64,000 bases of DNA from CAYJEQ01 sp964370185 (GTDB taxonomy: Bacteria > Bacillota > Clostridia > Oscillospirales > Ruminococcaceae). Positions 8,967 to 18,879 of this stretch are shown piece after piece; positions within the stretch are counted from its first letter, which is position 1, and each line of letters starts with the position of its first letter. A model generated the notes under the pieces. That model did not search any database and was not told the DNA's origin. It saw only the letters and a list, made by a program, of their open reading frames with translations. The stretch lies in NCBI GenBank assembly GCA_964370185.1, contig CAYJIJ010000005.1, forward strand, positions 1 through 64,000. The letters are read 5' to 3'. The translations under genes and the position numbers were made by a program.

Positions 8967-11360
8967 TTATTTTTCGGGTGGTGCTTGTGGGGGCAATGTT
9001 TCTTTTCCCTCTGGTTTAGCTTCTGGTTTAGCAGAAGGGGCTACCGGTGTTGGAGAGTTTTTCTTAACAAGTGCCGCCATCTTTTCTTCAAGCTCTTTCT
9101 TTTGAGCACGCTTTACTTTATCTACTTTTTTCGCTTCGAGCTCTGGCTTTAGGCTTGCATTAGTTTCATTGCCCTCATATGTACCATCTTCAAGCTCCCT
9201 CATGCCCATGCGTTGCTGTAATACCGCTTCACTTGGAAGCTTGCCGTCGTTTTTAACTATGCCTGCCTCTTCAAAGAATGCTCTGTCGTCTTCACTGTCG
9301 TACTTTTTACTTACAATATCGGAAGCACTCTTCTTAGCCACTGAGTTTACAAGACCCTTCTTACCGCCTGCTTCGCCACTGATTGCAACGCTCATCACGG
9401 TTTTAAAGTCCATATCGGAAAGGTTTCTTACAGCATCTGGCTCTCCTTTAGAAACAATTGCATAACCCACTCGGAATTTCTTTTTGATGTCATCATAATT
9501 TTTAATATCGTTAAGTATACTCGCACGCTCTCCGCCCTGTATCTTAATCATATCTATCATTTGGTTTATGATATTTACATCCTGCTTTTCATTAATTTTT
9601 TCGAGTATTTTATCCCCCACAAAATCCATCGCCATGCCTGCGTATTTATTTATCTTTTTAAAGAGTGCCGCGCCCTCTTTGTCGCCACCCACAGCCATTA
9701 CATTTCTGGTGATATTAAGTCCGAGTGAAACCAACGATTTCCCAAGTCCCATCATGGCTTTGTTGCGCTGTTCTTTTCTTGCGGTTATTGCTGTTTTGTG
9801 CATGAGGTCTTTTTCAAGCTGATTTGCCTGCTCTTTTCGCTTTTGCTCAACCGCTTCATCGGCTTTTTTCTTTGCCTCTTCCGCAGGTAGACTTGCATAT
9901 TGTTTAAGCGCTTCTTCTCGCACTGCATTTCTGCTCTCCTCCGCCTTATCAAGACGGGTTACACCTGCTTTTTTCTCCTCTTTACTGCGCTTTATGCCAA
10001 CATCCTGCTTGCTCTTATTTCCCTTTTTAGCAAGCTTTTTCATATTACTTATTCTGTTTTGTGTGATACCAATCCTTGCGGAGTCGGTACCTATGCTAAG
10101 GATGTTTTTGGCAGTGGTTGCAGAGGCTAAATGCATATCATTAGCCGCTTGATTATTTCCGTTTGCACTGTGTGCATCCGAGCCAGAATTTACAAGCCCC
10201 AGTCTGGTTGCACCCATTCCAATGCCACCTACGGTGTCCATCATGTCGAGTGCGGCGGCAGTTTTATCCCTTTTGTCCATGTCTTGCTTTTTGTAGTGGT
10301 AGTTTATCGCCTGTGAGGCAAGCTTCGTACTGCCTGCACCTATTTCGGTAACACCTCTTACATTGCCAGTAATCTGGTTTATGAGCTGTCCATGCTCTGT
10401 ATCGTCGGCTAAAGAGGGGTCTGCAAACTCGGCTATTGAGTTGCCGGCTTTTACGCCCGAACGTGCAACTGTGCCCCCAATCTTTATTGCGGTACTTGCC
10501 TTATTAAGGTCTTTAGCTGTTTTGAGGGCTTTTTCCTTCGGGTCTTTAGCGGCTACATCCTTTACCGATTGATATTGTAGCATATGCTCTTCATATGCTT
10601 TTTTATCTTCTTCGCTCCATCCCGACATATCGGGTTCTTGCGATTGCTCCTCTGCTGGAGCAGGTGCTGGTGCTGCTTTTTCCTCTTCTTTTTCTTCCTT
10701 TTCCTCTTCTTTTTCTTCCTTTTCCTCGGTGGCTTCTATCGACTGTACCTCTGCCACATCCTTTACAGGATCTTTTGCCGTAGTGCTTTCAGTGGTTTCT
10801 TCTTCATCGGTACCCCCTGTGGACTCGGATACGGATTTAGCACTTGTGAGCACATCTATATTGGGGTCGGGTGTGCCATTAGTGGCATCTTTTACGCTTT
10901 CATGTAGCGAACCGAGTGCTAAATTTTGGGGTGAAAAGAAGTTTAAAAGACGGTACTTTTCGGCAACAGTTTTCATAAGCTCCTGCGCCCTACCCATCTC
11001 CTCATTATCCTTTTCGAGCATATTGTCAAATTTATCTGTTTTCTTTCTTAAAAATTGCGGCACGGATCTAATAAGGCTTTTTTGCCCACCTTTTAGTTTG
11101 CTCGCCATGCTATCTTTAAAGAGTGAGTCCTTTGAGGTGTCCACTCCCTCCTGATTAAAGTATCCCTGTGCAGTCCAATCGTCTTCTTTTACATCGCCGA
11201 GCTTAGATGCAGCTCTGTCGTTCCTGCTCATCTTCCAACGCTTAAATTTTCCCTGTTGTTCACTTTGCGACGCTTCCATTAAGCTGCCCGCCGTCGATTC
11301 TGCGGCTTCAGTCACTGGTTGGCTCATTTCTTGTGTAGCTTGCCCTAAGGATTCATTCAT
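8967..11360 (-). CDS. Large CIS-linked paralogue A, candidate cargo (function unknown)
   Basis: This protein of about 797 aa is related throughout to the 898-aa protein downstream but lacks its longer N-terminal region. Shared blocks include DNEEMGRAQELM and NFFSPQNLALGS near residues 113-147, IKIGGTVARSGVKAG near 290, ASQAINYH near 350, KKFRVGY near 628 and DGKLPSEAVLQQRMG near 705. Residues about 205-235 are a Glu/Lys tract with EEKEEK repeats. No signal peptide or known enzyme motif is visible. The start is chosen for GGAGGAAGCGAT before the ATG. The C-terminus is Pro/Lys/Glu-rich. It may be an injected or tube-lumen protein; a structural role is the alternative. Confidence 0.8.
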   Translation of the reverse strand: MNESLGQATQEMSQPVTEAAESTAGSLMEASQSEQQGKFKRWKMSRNDRAASKLGDVKEDDWTAQGYFNQEGVDTSKDSLFKDSMASKLKGGQKSLIRSVPQFLRKKTDKFDNMLEKDNEEMGRAQELMKTVAEKYRLLNFFSPQNLALGSLHESVKDATNGTPDPNIDVLTSAKSVSESTGGTDEEETTESTTAKDPVKDVAEVQSIEATEEKEEKEEEKEEKEEEKAAPAPAPAEEQSQEPDMSGWSEEDKKAYEEHMLQYQSVKDVAAKDPKEKALKTAKDLNKASTAIKIGGTVARSGVKAGNSIAEFADPSLADDTEHGQLINQITGNVRGVTEIGAGSTKLASQAINYHYKKQDMDKRDKTAAALDMMDTVGGIGMGATRLGLVNSGSDAHSANGNNQAANDMHLASATTAKNILSIGTDSARIGITQNRISNMKKLAKKGNKSKQDVGIKRSKEEKKAGVTRLDKAEESRNAVREEALKQYASLPAEEAKKKADEAVEQKRKEQANQLEKDLMHKTAITARKEQRNKAMMGLGKSLVSLGLNITRNVMAVGGDKEGAALFKKINKYAGMAMDFVGDKILEKINEKQDVNIINQMIDMIKIQGGERASILNDIKNYDDIKKKFRVGYAIVSKGEPDAVRNLSDMDFKTVMSVAISGEAGGKKGLVNSVAKKSASDIVSKKYDSEDDRAFFEEAGIVKNDGKLPSEAVLQQRMGMRELEDGTYEGNETNASLKPELEAKKVDKVKRAQKKELEEKMAALVKKNSPTPVAPSAKPEAKPEGKETLPPQAPPEK

Positions 11361-11383
11361 ATCGCTTCCTCCTTCCCTTAAGA

Positions 11384-11480
11384 CCAATAATCCTTTGGAT
11401 TATTGGTAAGTGAATAAGTAATAAGGAATAGTGAAGAAGTTTATATGGCGTAGCCACTCCTAAACTTTTCACTTTTCACC
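11384..11480. repeat. Palindrome plus GTGAA-type repeat block
   Basis: CCAATAATCC-TTT-GGATTATTGG (11384-11406) is a perfect 10-bp hairpin with a 3-nt loop. GTGAATAAGTAATAAGG and GTGAAGAAG units follow, then a TGGC-GTA-GCCA mini-hairpin near 11446, and the complementary strand form ACTTTTCACTTTTCACC near 11464. This is one member of the family described in the findings. Confidence 0.6.
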
Positions 11481-11493
11481 GTATCATTATTTG

Positions 11494-12021
11494 TTATGCA
11501 AAAAAGTATTTTTCAGATGCTTCCACTGCTGTGCACATGCCTCTTGCCACGAGCGAAAGCCCGTCCACGGTGCAATCGAGTGCACCAAAGAAAAGCATTA
11601 AATCATTTGCAAGCACTTCAAAGCAGTCGGTAGCAGGATGGTTAAATCCAATAGTGGTGCCTGTGGATAGGTATAACGCATTCCCATCCATAAAGTATGA
11701 ACCGTTTGCAACACTGCCATTTATAAGGTTTATCGCCCTTAAAAGCTCTGTTTCATGCTCTGGGGGGCATTCGTCAAACACTGTTGCGGTGACATTTGCT
11801 GTTAAAAACTTTTCCTCTTCGGTGAGGAAGATAAACTGAAGCTCCGCTATTACGCTATGCTGAATTTTACCAAGGTCAGCCAGCCTTATCTGCAATAGAT
11901 AAATTCCGCTTTCTTCATCGTTTATTTTATGGGTTTCATAGCCCATTTCCTCGCAAAATTCTTCCATCATTTCAAACATTAACTCTGCTCCAAAAAGCAC
12001 TACATCGTTTTGTTCACTCAT
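11494..12021 (-). CDS. Small acidic protein, chaperone-like (possible cargo chaperone)
   Basis: This 175-aa acidic cytosolic protein is not firmly assigned. The pattern of an N-terminal helix (ELMFEMMEEFCEEMG), several strands, and a paired C-terminal helix is reminiscent of YbjN or CesT/type III secretion-chaperone folds, but this is a visual judgement only. It has AGGAG seven bases before ATG. It sits immediately upstream of two large paralogous proteins at the end of the CIS operon, the place where eCIS loci often keep payload genes. A dedicated loading chaperone for one or both is therefore the best guess. Confidence 0.55.
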   Translation of the reverse strand: MSEQNDVVLFGAELMFEMMEEFCEEMGYETHKINDEESGIYLLQIRLADLGKIQHSVIAELQFIFLTEEEKFLTANVTATVFDECPPEHETELLRAINLINGSVANGSYFMDGNALYLSTGTTIGFNHPATDCFEVLANDLMLFFGALDCTVDGLSLVARGMCTAVEASEKYFFA

Positions 12022-12111
12022 ATATTTTCTCCTTGAATAAATTTTAGTATTGTCGGTTTTTTTCGTCCATTCTAATGGCTTTTTAGTGCAAGTGAAAATT
12101 AATGCACTGCC

Positions 12112-13224
12112 CTATCCCATTGTGATGTGTGAGCCGAGTGCTATGCCACTTGTTTCCGCAACCATCGGAGTGGAAAGAATACCATTTACATCTAAATAGC
12201 AATGGGTATCACTGTGCGGACACATATCAAGTTTAACAAGCTTATGCCCCGTGCCCACCATGCTGTAATTATCTATTATAATCTCTAATTTTTCGTCATT
12301 TATTGGCATTTGATATCCGTCGCTGATGTCTATAATCACGCAGAAATCATTATAGCTTGTTCCATATAAATTGCCATACATTTCTCGGCGACTCGAGGGC
12401 ATATTTTCGCTGTTCCATCTAAAGTTTTCAACTATCTTAGGAGTTTTCCCACAGGCGAGCTCTATTATGCTACTCAGTGCCGCCGTAGTCCCCTTTGCCC
12501 CTTGGTATAAATCCATATTCGCTATTATGGTGCGAAGCTGGGCAGGGGAGAAAATTTTATCGTTGTTGTCTATACCCACCCAGAGTGCAAGCTGTTCTAC
12601 TACATGGTCGGGTGCGGTTTCATAGTCGAGCAATGTTGGTAGTGAGGCAACTTTATTCTCTTCGTCTAAAAAAATTGATTGGAATATGCCTATGTATTTA
12701 TCAAAGAAGTTATTTTCCTGATATATTTCGGGGAAGTATTCGGTAAAGCTGTTTTTAGGGTATTCGAATTTAAATCCGTTTAGCTTACAGCTCGCATCAC
12801 TGCTTATCGGGTGAACTGCTATATACACCCAAATATATCTGCCCTTTATGTCATGCAGTAACATATCAGTAGCATTTATCCCTCTTACAAAGCTGAGTTT
12901 TTTAAGTGTTTCGCCCTTTTCCCTCGCTGGGACTTTATCGCTTTTAAAATAGTCGTTTAAACTATCGAAATCTTTTAGCCATATGGGGCTTAGTGTATCG
13001 GTAGCGGCGGCTATTACCTCAAGCTTCATTTGTGGGAAATCCCCCTCGATAATCAGCCTGTTGTAACTGCCTGCTTCATCCTGTGTGTCAAACATTTCGG
13101 TGATATATGTTGCGGTTTCGCCTTCCGCCGTCATGCATAAATCTTCATTCCATTTAAAGCCTTTCACACTGCCTTTGAGCAAGGTGTGATTATAGTAGTT
13201 AACACTTTTTTGCTCCTTTTTCAA
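12112..13224 (-). CDS. CIS baseplate/tail protein, gpI-like (phage tail protein I family)
   Basis: This 370-aa protein carries the hallmark of the phage tail protein I / TIGR02242-type family between about residues 160 and 270. An FPEIYQENNFFDKY segment and a long helix (FQSIFLDEENKVASLPTLLD) are followed by LALWVG and a YQGAKGTTAALSSI segment. In phage P2 the equivalent sits at the baseplate rim beside gpJ. Here it lies directly downstream of two gpJ/gp6-like baseplate genes, as in other CIS loci. The N-terminal 130 residues look like an added beta domain. The start is TTG with GAGGAGGGGTAGAG upstream. Confidence 0.82.
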   Translation of the reverse strand: MKKEQKSVNYYNHTLLKGSVKGFKWNEDLCMTAEGETATYITEMFDTQDEAGSYNRLIIEGDFPQMKLEVIAAATDTLSPIWLKDFDSLNDYFKSDKVPAREKGETLKKLSFVRGINATDMLLHDIKGRYIWVYIAVHPISSDASCKLNGFKFEYPKNSFTEYFPEIYQENNFFDKYIGIFQSIFLDEENKVASLPTLLDYETAPDHVVEQLALWVGIDNNDKIFSPAQLRTIIANMDLYQGAKGTTAALSSIIELACGKTPKIVENFRWNSENMPSSRREMYGNLYGTSYNDFCVIIDISDGYQMPINDEKLEIIIDNYSMVGTGHKLVKLDMCPHSDTHCYLDVNGILSTPMVAETSGIALGSHITMG

Positions 13225-13240
13225 ACTCTACCCCTCCTCT

Positions 13241-15334
13241 CTATACAAATTCAATATCAATATCGCCTAAGTAGGGAAGTGCATCGGGATAAATTATTAT
13301 ATCCCCACGCTCATTTTTCTTAGCACCCTTGCCTATAACCTCAAAGGAAATGCGATGCACTCTCCTCACCTCTTCAAGCATTTCGATGGCGGAGAAAAGG
13401 CGTCCGTAGACAATATCCTTGCCAAATCCACCCGTGCTTGTGTAGTCGATGAGTGTGCGCAGTTTATCTTTTACTATTTGCATGTTTTGCTCGGTTTCAT
13501 CTATTAAGTCAATTCTTCCAAAAACATTTATTTTAACATATTTAGGCTCCACAATTTTAATATTCGTGGTGATTAGGCGGTATTTTTCAAGATGTTCCTC
13601 TATTTTTCTTTTTTCAAAATCTCCAAGGGTGGCACGCTCCCTGCCACTGTGGGGTTTTACCGCTATATAAATTGTATTGCCCGTGTGTGGTATGCTATAA
13701 CATTCTTTATACTGATTCATGGTGATAACATTTACATAATCTATAATAAGCCCCGGTGTTTTCATCACAAGCTCTTTATAGTCACTTTCGTTTACCGCCC
13801 TGTTTATCTTCTTCATCTTTGCTTCGAGCTCATTTTCAAGCTCAACGGAGTTTTCAGGATGCTTTCCACCAACTGCACGGCTTAGATTACTTACTTTTAA
13901 ATCATATAAACCATTGCTTACAGATTTATTCACCTTACCCTTTAAGACATTACCCTCTTCAAATTTGCTCATTTTTAGGGATATTGCCATAACTATGAGT
14001 TCGGGGTCGGGAACAAGGCCATTTATTGCATCGCCAAATATAATTTTACCCTGCACGGCGTCGTAGAAAAATGCTCTGTCGCCACTTTTTGCACGGTGGG
14101 GTGTGGGGGACTGCTCCCATATGGTGTAAAACTCCCTGCCATCTTTTTTGCCAAGCATTGCAAGCTTTAGCTCGCATATCCCTGCTAAATCGAGTGGCAT
14201 TTCCTGAGAAGCTGTGCCGTCGGTTATGCCTAAAACCATCTGCTCATAGAGCTCTCCTGGGACAATTGTCACAACTATTTTATCGCCGACATTTGGCGTC
14301 TTCCCTTTTTTAAATACAATCTTTTTCTGCCAAGGGTAGCTACCCTCCATCACTTTGCAAAGGGAATTTTCCTCATCAGTGTGTGCAAACCAAACCTCAT
14401 ATCCCTCACCACTCTCAACTGACACGGTGAGTAAATCATCTTTTTCTACTGCGTAGTCAACCATTATTTCGGCTTCTCCTGAGTAGATTATCTCCACAGC
14501 CTCAGAAATTGTATGGGTTTGGACAGCGTTTACGCAGTTTATTGTAATTTTCCCAAGCATCGGGAGTAAATCGTAATTGTTTTCGGTGAGTTTCACCCTT
14601 ATATAATATCCACTTTCCACTTTAGGATTTTCCCAAAGTCCCATTTCGCCATCCATTGCAATTTCGATAATTCCCGAGCGAAGCAGAGCACCTGTTTCAT
14701 CTTTTACAAGCTCTGCCTTCTGCCAGAAAGTGCCGTTGTAAAACTCATAACTAAGCCCACAAAGGGAGAAATTTTCATCGAATGGATTTCTGCGTAGATT
14801 TTCTTCTATTTCAAAGTGGAGTTTTAGTTTTTCGCTTTCGGGATGCTGCAAACCTATATAAAGCGCCGAGGGCTCGTTCCATGAAAATAGCTCTGCATAG
14901 CTCTCGTCCATGCCTGCTATCACAGTTATATCCCTTAGCTTTTCCCCTGCCTCACTATAAATAGCAGTGACTTTATTAGATTTTGCCATATAGCTTTCTG
15001 TGAGCTCAAAAACAGTTTTATCCGCTGTGCATTTAGCCCCTTTTGGCATCACTATCTGCTCTTCGTCACTCTCTATGCCAAGCCTGCACTGCGCCACCGA
15101 TAAGCTCGGCTCAACGCCAAGCAGTTTTAGATATTTGAGCCTATGCACTTCACCGGTAGCATCCATATAGTAATGGAGTGTATCGGTTAGCCATGCAAAT
15201 GTTTGTAATACTGTTATACCGGGGTCGTGGGCATTAAAGTCCGTCCACTCCTTGGTGAGGGTGGGTATACGGCTCCTTGCACGCTCAAATAATTTTTCAT
15301 AACTGAGATCATCGAGTTGCGGTACATTTAACAT
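13241..15334 (-). CDS. Baseplate wedge protein, gpJ/Afp12-like
   Basis: This 697-aa baseplate protein opens with LDDLSYEKLFERARSRIP and NAHDPGITVLQTFAWL, the signature start of the putative baseplate assembly (gpJ-like) proteins of eCIS particles. The C-terminal third (VNESDYKELVMKTPG, then IKIVEPKYVKINVFG) matches the conserved baseplate-J core, and the centre is a beta-rich insertion. It should form baseplate wedges with the larger gp6-like protein encoded just upstream. ATG has AGGGAG seven bases upstream. Sixteen bases separate it from the gpI-like gene, so co-translation in one operon is likely. Confidence 0.9.
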   Translation of the reverse strand: MLNVPQLDDLSYEKLFERARSRIPTLTKEWTDFNAHDPGITVLQTFAWLTDTLHYYMDATGEVHRLKYLKLLGVEPSLSVAQCRLGIESDEEQIVMPKGAKCTADKTVFELTESYMAKSNKVTAIYSEAGEKLRDITVIAGMDESYAELFSWNEPSALYIGLQHPESEKLKLHFEIEENLRRNPFDENFSLCGLSYEFYNGTFWQKAELVKDETGALLRSGIIEIAMDGEMGLWENPKVESGYYIRVKLTENNYDLLPMLGKITINCVNAVQTHTISEAVEIIYSGEAEIMVDYAVEKDDLLTVSVESGEGYEVWFAHTDEENSLCKVMEGSYPWQKKIVFKKGKTPNVGDKIVVTIVPGELYEQMVLGITDGTASQEMPLDLAGICELKLAMLGKKDGREFYTIWEQSPTPHRAKSGDRAFFYDAVQGKIIFGDAINGLVPDPELIVMAISLKMSKFEEGNVLKGKVNKSVSNGLYDLKVSNLSRAVGGKHPENSVELENELEAKMKKINRAVNESDYKELVMKTPGLIIDYVNVITMNQYKECYSIPHTGNTIYIAVKPHSGRERATLGDFEKRKIEEHLEKYRLITTNIKIVEPKYVKINVFGRIDLIDETEQNMQIVKDKLRTLIDYTSTGGFGKDIVYGRLFSAIEMLEEVRRVHRISFEVIGKGAKKNERGDIIIYPDALPYLGDIDIEFV

Positions 15335-15374
15335 AAGTTTGCTCCCTTACAGATGGTGTTGCCATGTGATTTGC

Positions 15375-15480
15375 ACATGGAGTGAAGAAGTAATAGCCTG
15401 CAAAAGCTTAAGAAAATTATCCTGTATATCTTTCCGCGCCTACGGCGTGGAAAGATATACGAAAAAATATTTAGTAGCTA
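15375..15480. repeat. GTGAA-type unit plus 17-bp palindrome between baseplate genes
   Basis: GAGTGAAGAAG (15381-15391) precedes a long hairpin at 15424-15460: GTATATCTTTCCGCGCC, loop TAC, and a complement with one G-T pair. The sequence after it (ACGAAAAAATATTTAGTAGCTAAAATTG, split here only for description) is echoed after the hairpin near 29190. This hairpin separates two baseplate genes and may cut readthrough. Confidence 0.6.
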
Positions 15481-15567
15481 AAATTGCCTATCTTGATTTG
15501 CCCTTTCCCACATTTCTAAAGCATGGGAATTAGCACGGGAAAAGCCTCCCTATATCGGCATTAGATT

Positions 15568-18441
15568 TTATTCGGGGGCAAGCTCCACATATATGATATG
15601 CTCCCCATTTACCGCCATCGCAAAAGGATTTTTTATCTTTTTGTGAATTTCGTCATTTACTGCAAATTCATTTTTGCCAAAATGGGCGGTGAGTGCTACA
15701 TTTGTAATCCCTATATCGGGTTGTTTTGTCTTAACATAGGCAATAATCTGCGCCACTGTGGGTATTGTGCCTATTTCCCAACCCTCTCCGCTAAAGCCTC
15801 CGCTGAGTGGGTCTATAAACTCATTTATGAGCTCGGAGGTTTCCTTTTGAAGATCGTAAGCATTCTCCATCTTTTCGCATTGTGTCCATAGTCTGAGAGA
15901 AAGCCTCACAAAATATGGTTGTGATAGGATTAAGCTTTTGCCAAGTGGTAAAATACTACTGCTTTCAAGGATTTTTTCCCTTATCTGCTCTTTTACCGAA
16001 GAGAATATATGCCCCCCCATTTTGTACTCGTCTATTAGTACTGCGATGGTTATTGTGTCGTCCTTTGTGTTGCCATATTGGTCTATGCCGTTGCAACATT
16101 TTATTCTGCGCACGCCGTAGGATATCTGCGAAATTATATCGAAGAAGTCCCTGTGGCTTACCGCTCTGCCCCTTGTTCTGAGCATATTTGAAATAATCGC
16201 CGCCGAGGTGCGCTCGTTGTATCCATCATAGCCACCATATGCCGCCATTGGGTTTGTCACTGAGCTAATGTATTTTATCGAGCGGTTGAGTGTGCTAATG
16301 CTTCCCTCGGGCACATTTGCCGCGGCACCTTGGTAGCTTTGATACTCCACCTTAATTGCCGCCGCATTCTCATTTATCGGATATTTTGCAAAAACACCCT
16401 TGCTAAATGAAATGCTTCCCACCACGGGGTCTATATCATAAACTCTTCCCTGCTCCTGTGTGAATTTTTGCTTTGTCCATTTCACCCAGTTTTCATCAGT
16501 TTCGTTTTCTTTATCCCTCTCGTTTACATAGATGGTAGCGCCGATAATATCGCCCTCTTCAAGCTGTATATTCACTGTGGTGTCTATGTCTTCCACATAG
16601 AAAGTTTCTACTTTGGTGCGATGGTTTTGCACCTGCACCATATTTGTGTAGACAGCTTTCACAGTTGGCAAATCCACCTTTTCTATATCCCTGTTGTGGC
16701 AGATAAATCTAAGCCAGTGAAGCTCCTCCCCGAATAGCTCTTTTTTAGCTATGTCGGCAGGTATCATGGCAAGGATTGTTTCAGAATATCTAAAGCCCTT
16801 GGTGTTGTCAGCCACTTTCAGTGGGATAAAACCCTCCTGTGAGAGATATTCCACTGTGAAGTCTATGGGGTAGTCCTCATAGTTTTCCACATCCAAATAA
16901 AGGCTGACTGGAGTGCCCCAAAAAGCTCCCTCAAAGCCCATATACATGGCAGGTTTTTGCAGTTCGTTATTAAAAAATGGTCTAAGTGTGCGACGATTTT
17001 TAATCTGCTCTGTCACATTTTCTTCTATGTAATTATTTCTTATCATCGCCGTACTTGGCAGTATCGGTGCTTCCTCATAGCTGTATGAAAACTGCATTTC
17101 GTCTATCACTGGGATGTGCTGTCTCACGGGGAGTTGGTAGAGATTATCAGCCTTAATTAGCCTTAATCTCAGACGGTAATCGCCTGTGAAAGTTTCGCTG
17201 TCCGCCATGTCCTCGGGCATTACAAACTCAAGGCTTACTTCCCCCTTTAATGAACCATTAAAAAGCAGTGCCGCCTGTTCTTCCTCTATAAGTCTGCGCC
17301 ATCCTCTTTCGCCGTAGTACTCAAGCAGTACATAATCGGGCTTCACCTCTGCAATTGCTGGGGTGAGTGGGGTGCGCTGTTTTCTCATAACTATTTTAAG
17401 CTCTTCGCTTTCCTCATATTCGGGGAGGAGCTGCTCTATTGTTTCAAAGCTTAGATTGAAACTCAGCTTTACCTTAGCCCCTTTTCTTGCAAATACCTCT
17501 TTGTTTTCTATCCCACATTCTGCATATATCTCCATCGGTGAACCAAAGGGATAAAAATGCCCTGGGTTTTGCAGTATGCCGCCAGTGTATACTTCCTGCG
17601 GTATGAGCTCTTCATTCTGTGTGACCACTGATAGGCCTGAGAGCTTTTGGTCGGCAAGTTTTGATGCCCTCACCGCTATAAAATACATTGTTTCATTTTG
17701 CTCGGTTGTCTTTGTGGGAATAATGCTATCGGAGGATAAAATCACCCTATTACCCGAGAGCTGTCTGTTTTCAAATGGCATAAATCCCTCTTCTGAGAGC
17801 ATGCCTATTTCCACATCTTCGCCTGCAAATATAGCCGCCGCTTCCGCCGCTTCTTCTTCGCTTGTACCTGCAAATTCGAGTGCTATATTCACTCTTTCAA
17901 GATCGTCAAATAGGCTCTCAAAGCCAAGTAGCATAACATGCTCACTCTGATTGTCCCTTGAGAGGTCGAATGCGATAAATGGGGTTTTTTCGGGATTGTC
18001 CACTGAGTTAAATAGCGGTGCGATGTAGTCCTTATTTCTATCGGTAACATAAACAGCCGCAAGCTTTGCATCTATTGCCGAAATGCCATAGAGCGTTTCA
18101 AACATTATCTCGCCGCTCTCCTCGGTTTGAGCTAAAAGCTCGGTGCCCTTTGGGATGTTTACAGGCTCTTCCACTCCGTTTACCGGAAAAAATCTAACAT
18201 AGGATCTGGCGGATTCAATCGGCTCTTCCTTAATCCTGTCAAACAAATTTAGATATTGTATTTTATGTTTGCCGAGTACCATTCCAAAGCGTTTTCTGCT
18301 TTCTGCAAGCATTTCGCTACCCAGTATTGCCACCACCGAGCCAGGGTCAGGATTTTCGGTGGAGAAATTCCAGTTGGGTGTATACCACTCGGCAAGCTGT
18401 TTAGTTTTCTTAAGCAGATCTATTTCATCGGTCTTTCTCAT
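15568..18441 (-). CDS. Large baseplate wedge protein, gp6/Afp11-like
   Basis: At 957 aa this is the larger of two baseplate-J-related proteins, in the usual eCIS order gp25, Afp11-like, Afp12-like. The N-terminus (LAEWYTPNWNFS, DPGSVVAILGSEML) is typical of the family. The C-terminal region with YGGYDGYNERTSAAIISN and RGRAVSHRDFFDII is the conserved gp6/baseplate-J arm, where sheath rearrangement starts. ATG has GGGGGGAAGAGC upstream. It lies 11 bases after gp25. The middle 500 residues are beta-rich and presumably lineage-specific decoration. Confidence 0.88.
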   Translation of the reverse strand: MRKTDEIDLLKKTKQLAEWYTPNWNFSTENPDPGSVVAILGSEMLAESRKRFGMVLGKHKIQYLNLFDRIKEEPIESARSYVRFFPVNGVEEPVNIPKGTELLAQTEESGEIMFETLYGISAIDAKLAAVYVTDRNKDYIAPLFNSVDNPEKTPFIAFDLSRDNQSEHVMLLGFESLFDDLERVNIALEFAGTSEEEAAEAAAIFAGEDVEIGMLSEEGFMPFENRQLSGNRVILSSDSIIPTKTTEQNETMYFIAVRASKLADQKLSGLSVVTQNEELIPQEVYTGGILQNPGHFYPFGSPMEIYAECGIENKEVFARKGAKVKLSFNLSFETIEQLLPEYEESEELKIVMRKQRTPLTPAIAEVKPDYVLLEYYGERGWRRLIEEEQAALLFNGSLKGEVSLEFVMPEDMADSETFTGDYRLRLRLIKADNLYQLPVRQHIPVIDEMQFSYSYEEAPILPSTAMIRNNYIEENVTEQIKNRRTLRPFFNNELQKPAMYMGFEGAFWGTPVSLYLDVENYEDYPIDFTVEYLSQEGFIPLKVADNTKGFRYSETILAMIPADIAKKELFGEELHWLRFICHNRDIEKVDLPTVKAVYTNMVQVQNHRTKVETFYVEDIDTTVNIQLEEGDIIGATIYVNERDKENETDENWVKWTKQKFTQEQGRVYDIDPVVGSISFSKGVFAKYPINENAAAIKVEYQSYQGAAANVPEGSISTLNRSIKYISSVTNPMAAYGGYDGYNERTSAAIISNMLRTRGRAVSHRDFFDIISQISYGVRRIKCCNGIDQYGNTKDDTITIAVLIDEYKMGGHIFSSVKEQIREKILESSSILPLGKSLILSQPYFVRLSLRLWTQCEKMENAYDLQKETSELINEFIDPLSGGFSGEGWEIGTIPTVAQIIAYVKTKQPDIGITNVALTAHFGKNEFAVNDEIHKKIKNPFAMAVNGEHIIYVELAPE

Positions 18442-18452
18442 GCTCTTCCCCC

Positions 18453-18866
18453 CTATTCTATTCCGACACCCTCATAAAGGTAATATGGAAATACTAAGTT
18501 GTTTGGATTATTTGTGGCTCGTACTGTGTATATTATATCGAATATTATCTTGCCTGTGTCCCTCTGCGAGAGATTGACAACCACCTCAACATCAATAATT
18601 CTCGGCTCCCATTTAGTGAGTGCGCTAACTATTTCGTTTTTTAGCAGTGTCATCGTGGCGCCGTCGGGCAGTCCGAATATATAATTGTGTATATTACATC
18701 CGAAATCGGGCATCATCGCCCTTTCTTTGCGCTTTGTCATCAGTATTATATAAATTGATTGGCGTATGTCATCCTCCGCACTCACGGTGGTAAAACGCCC
18801 TGTATTTTCATCTAAAGTAGGAGGGAATGAAAAGCCCCTGCCTAAAAATTCTTTTGCACTGTTCAT
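18453..18866 (-). CDS. gp25-like baseplate protein (GPW/gp25 family, Afp9-like)
   Basis: This 137-aa protein of the GPW/gp25 family nucleates sheath assembly at the baseplate. Conserved features are GRGFSFPP near the N-terminus, the helix DDIRQSIYIIL, then the hallmark KRKERAMMPDFGC and LKNEIVSALTKWEPRI. I use the ATG at 18866 because GAGGTG lies six bases upstream; an in-frame GTG overlaps that ribosome site. It sits between the spike genes and the gp6-like gene, as in Afp/PVC-type loci. Confidence 0.93.
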   Translation of the reverse strand: MNSAKEFLGRGFSFPPTLDENTGRFTTVSAEDDIRQSIYIILMTKRKERAMMPDFGCNIHNYIFGLPDGATMTLLKNEIVSALTKWEPRIIDVEVVVNLSQRDTGKIIFDIIYTVRATNNPNNLVFPYYLYEGVGIE

Positions 18867-18879
18867 AGAGTACACCTCA

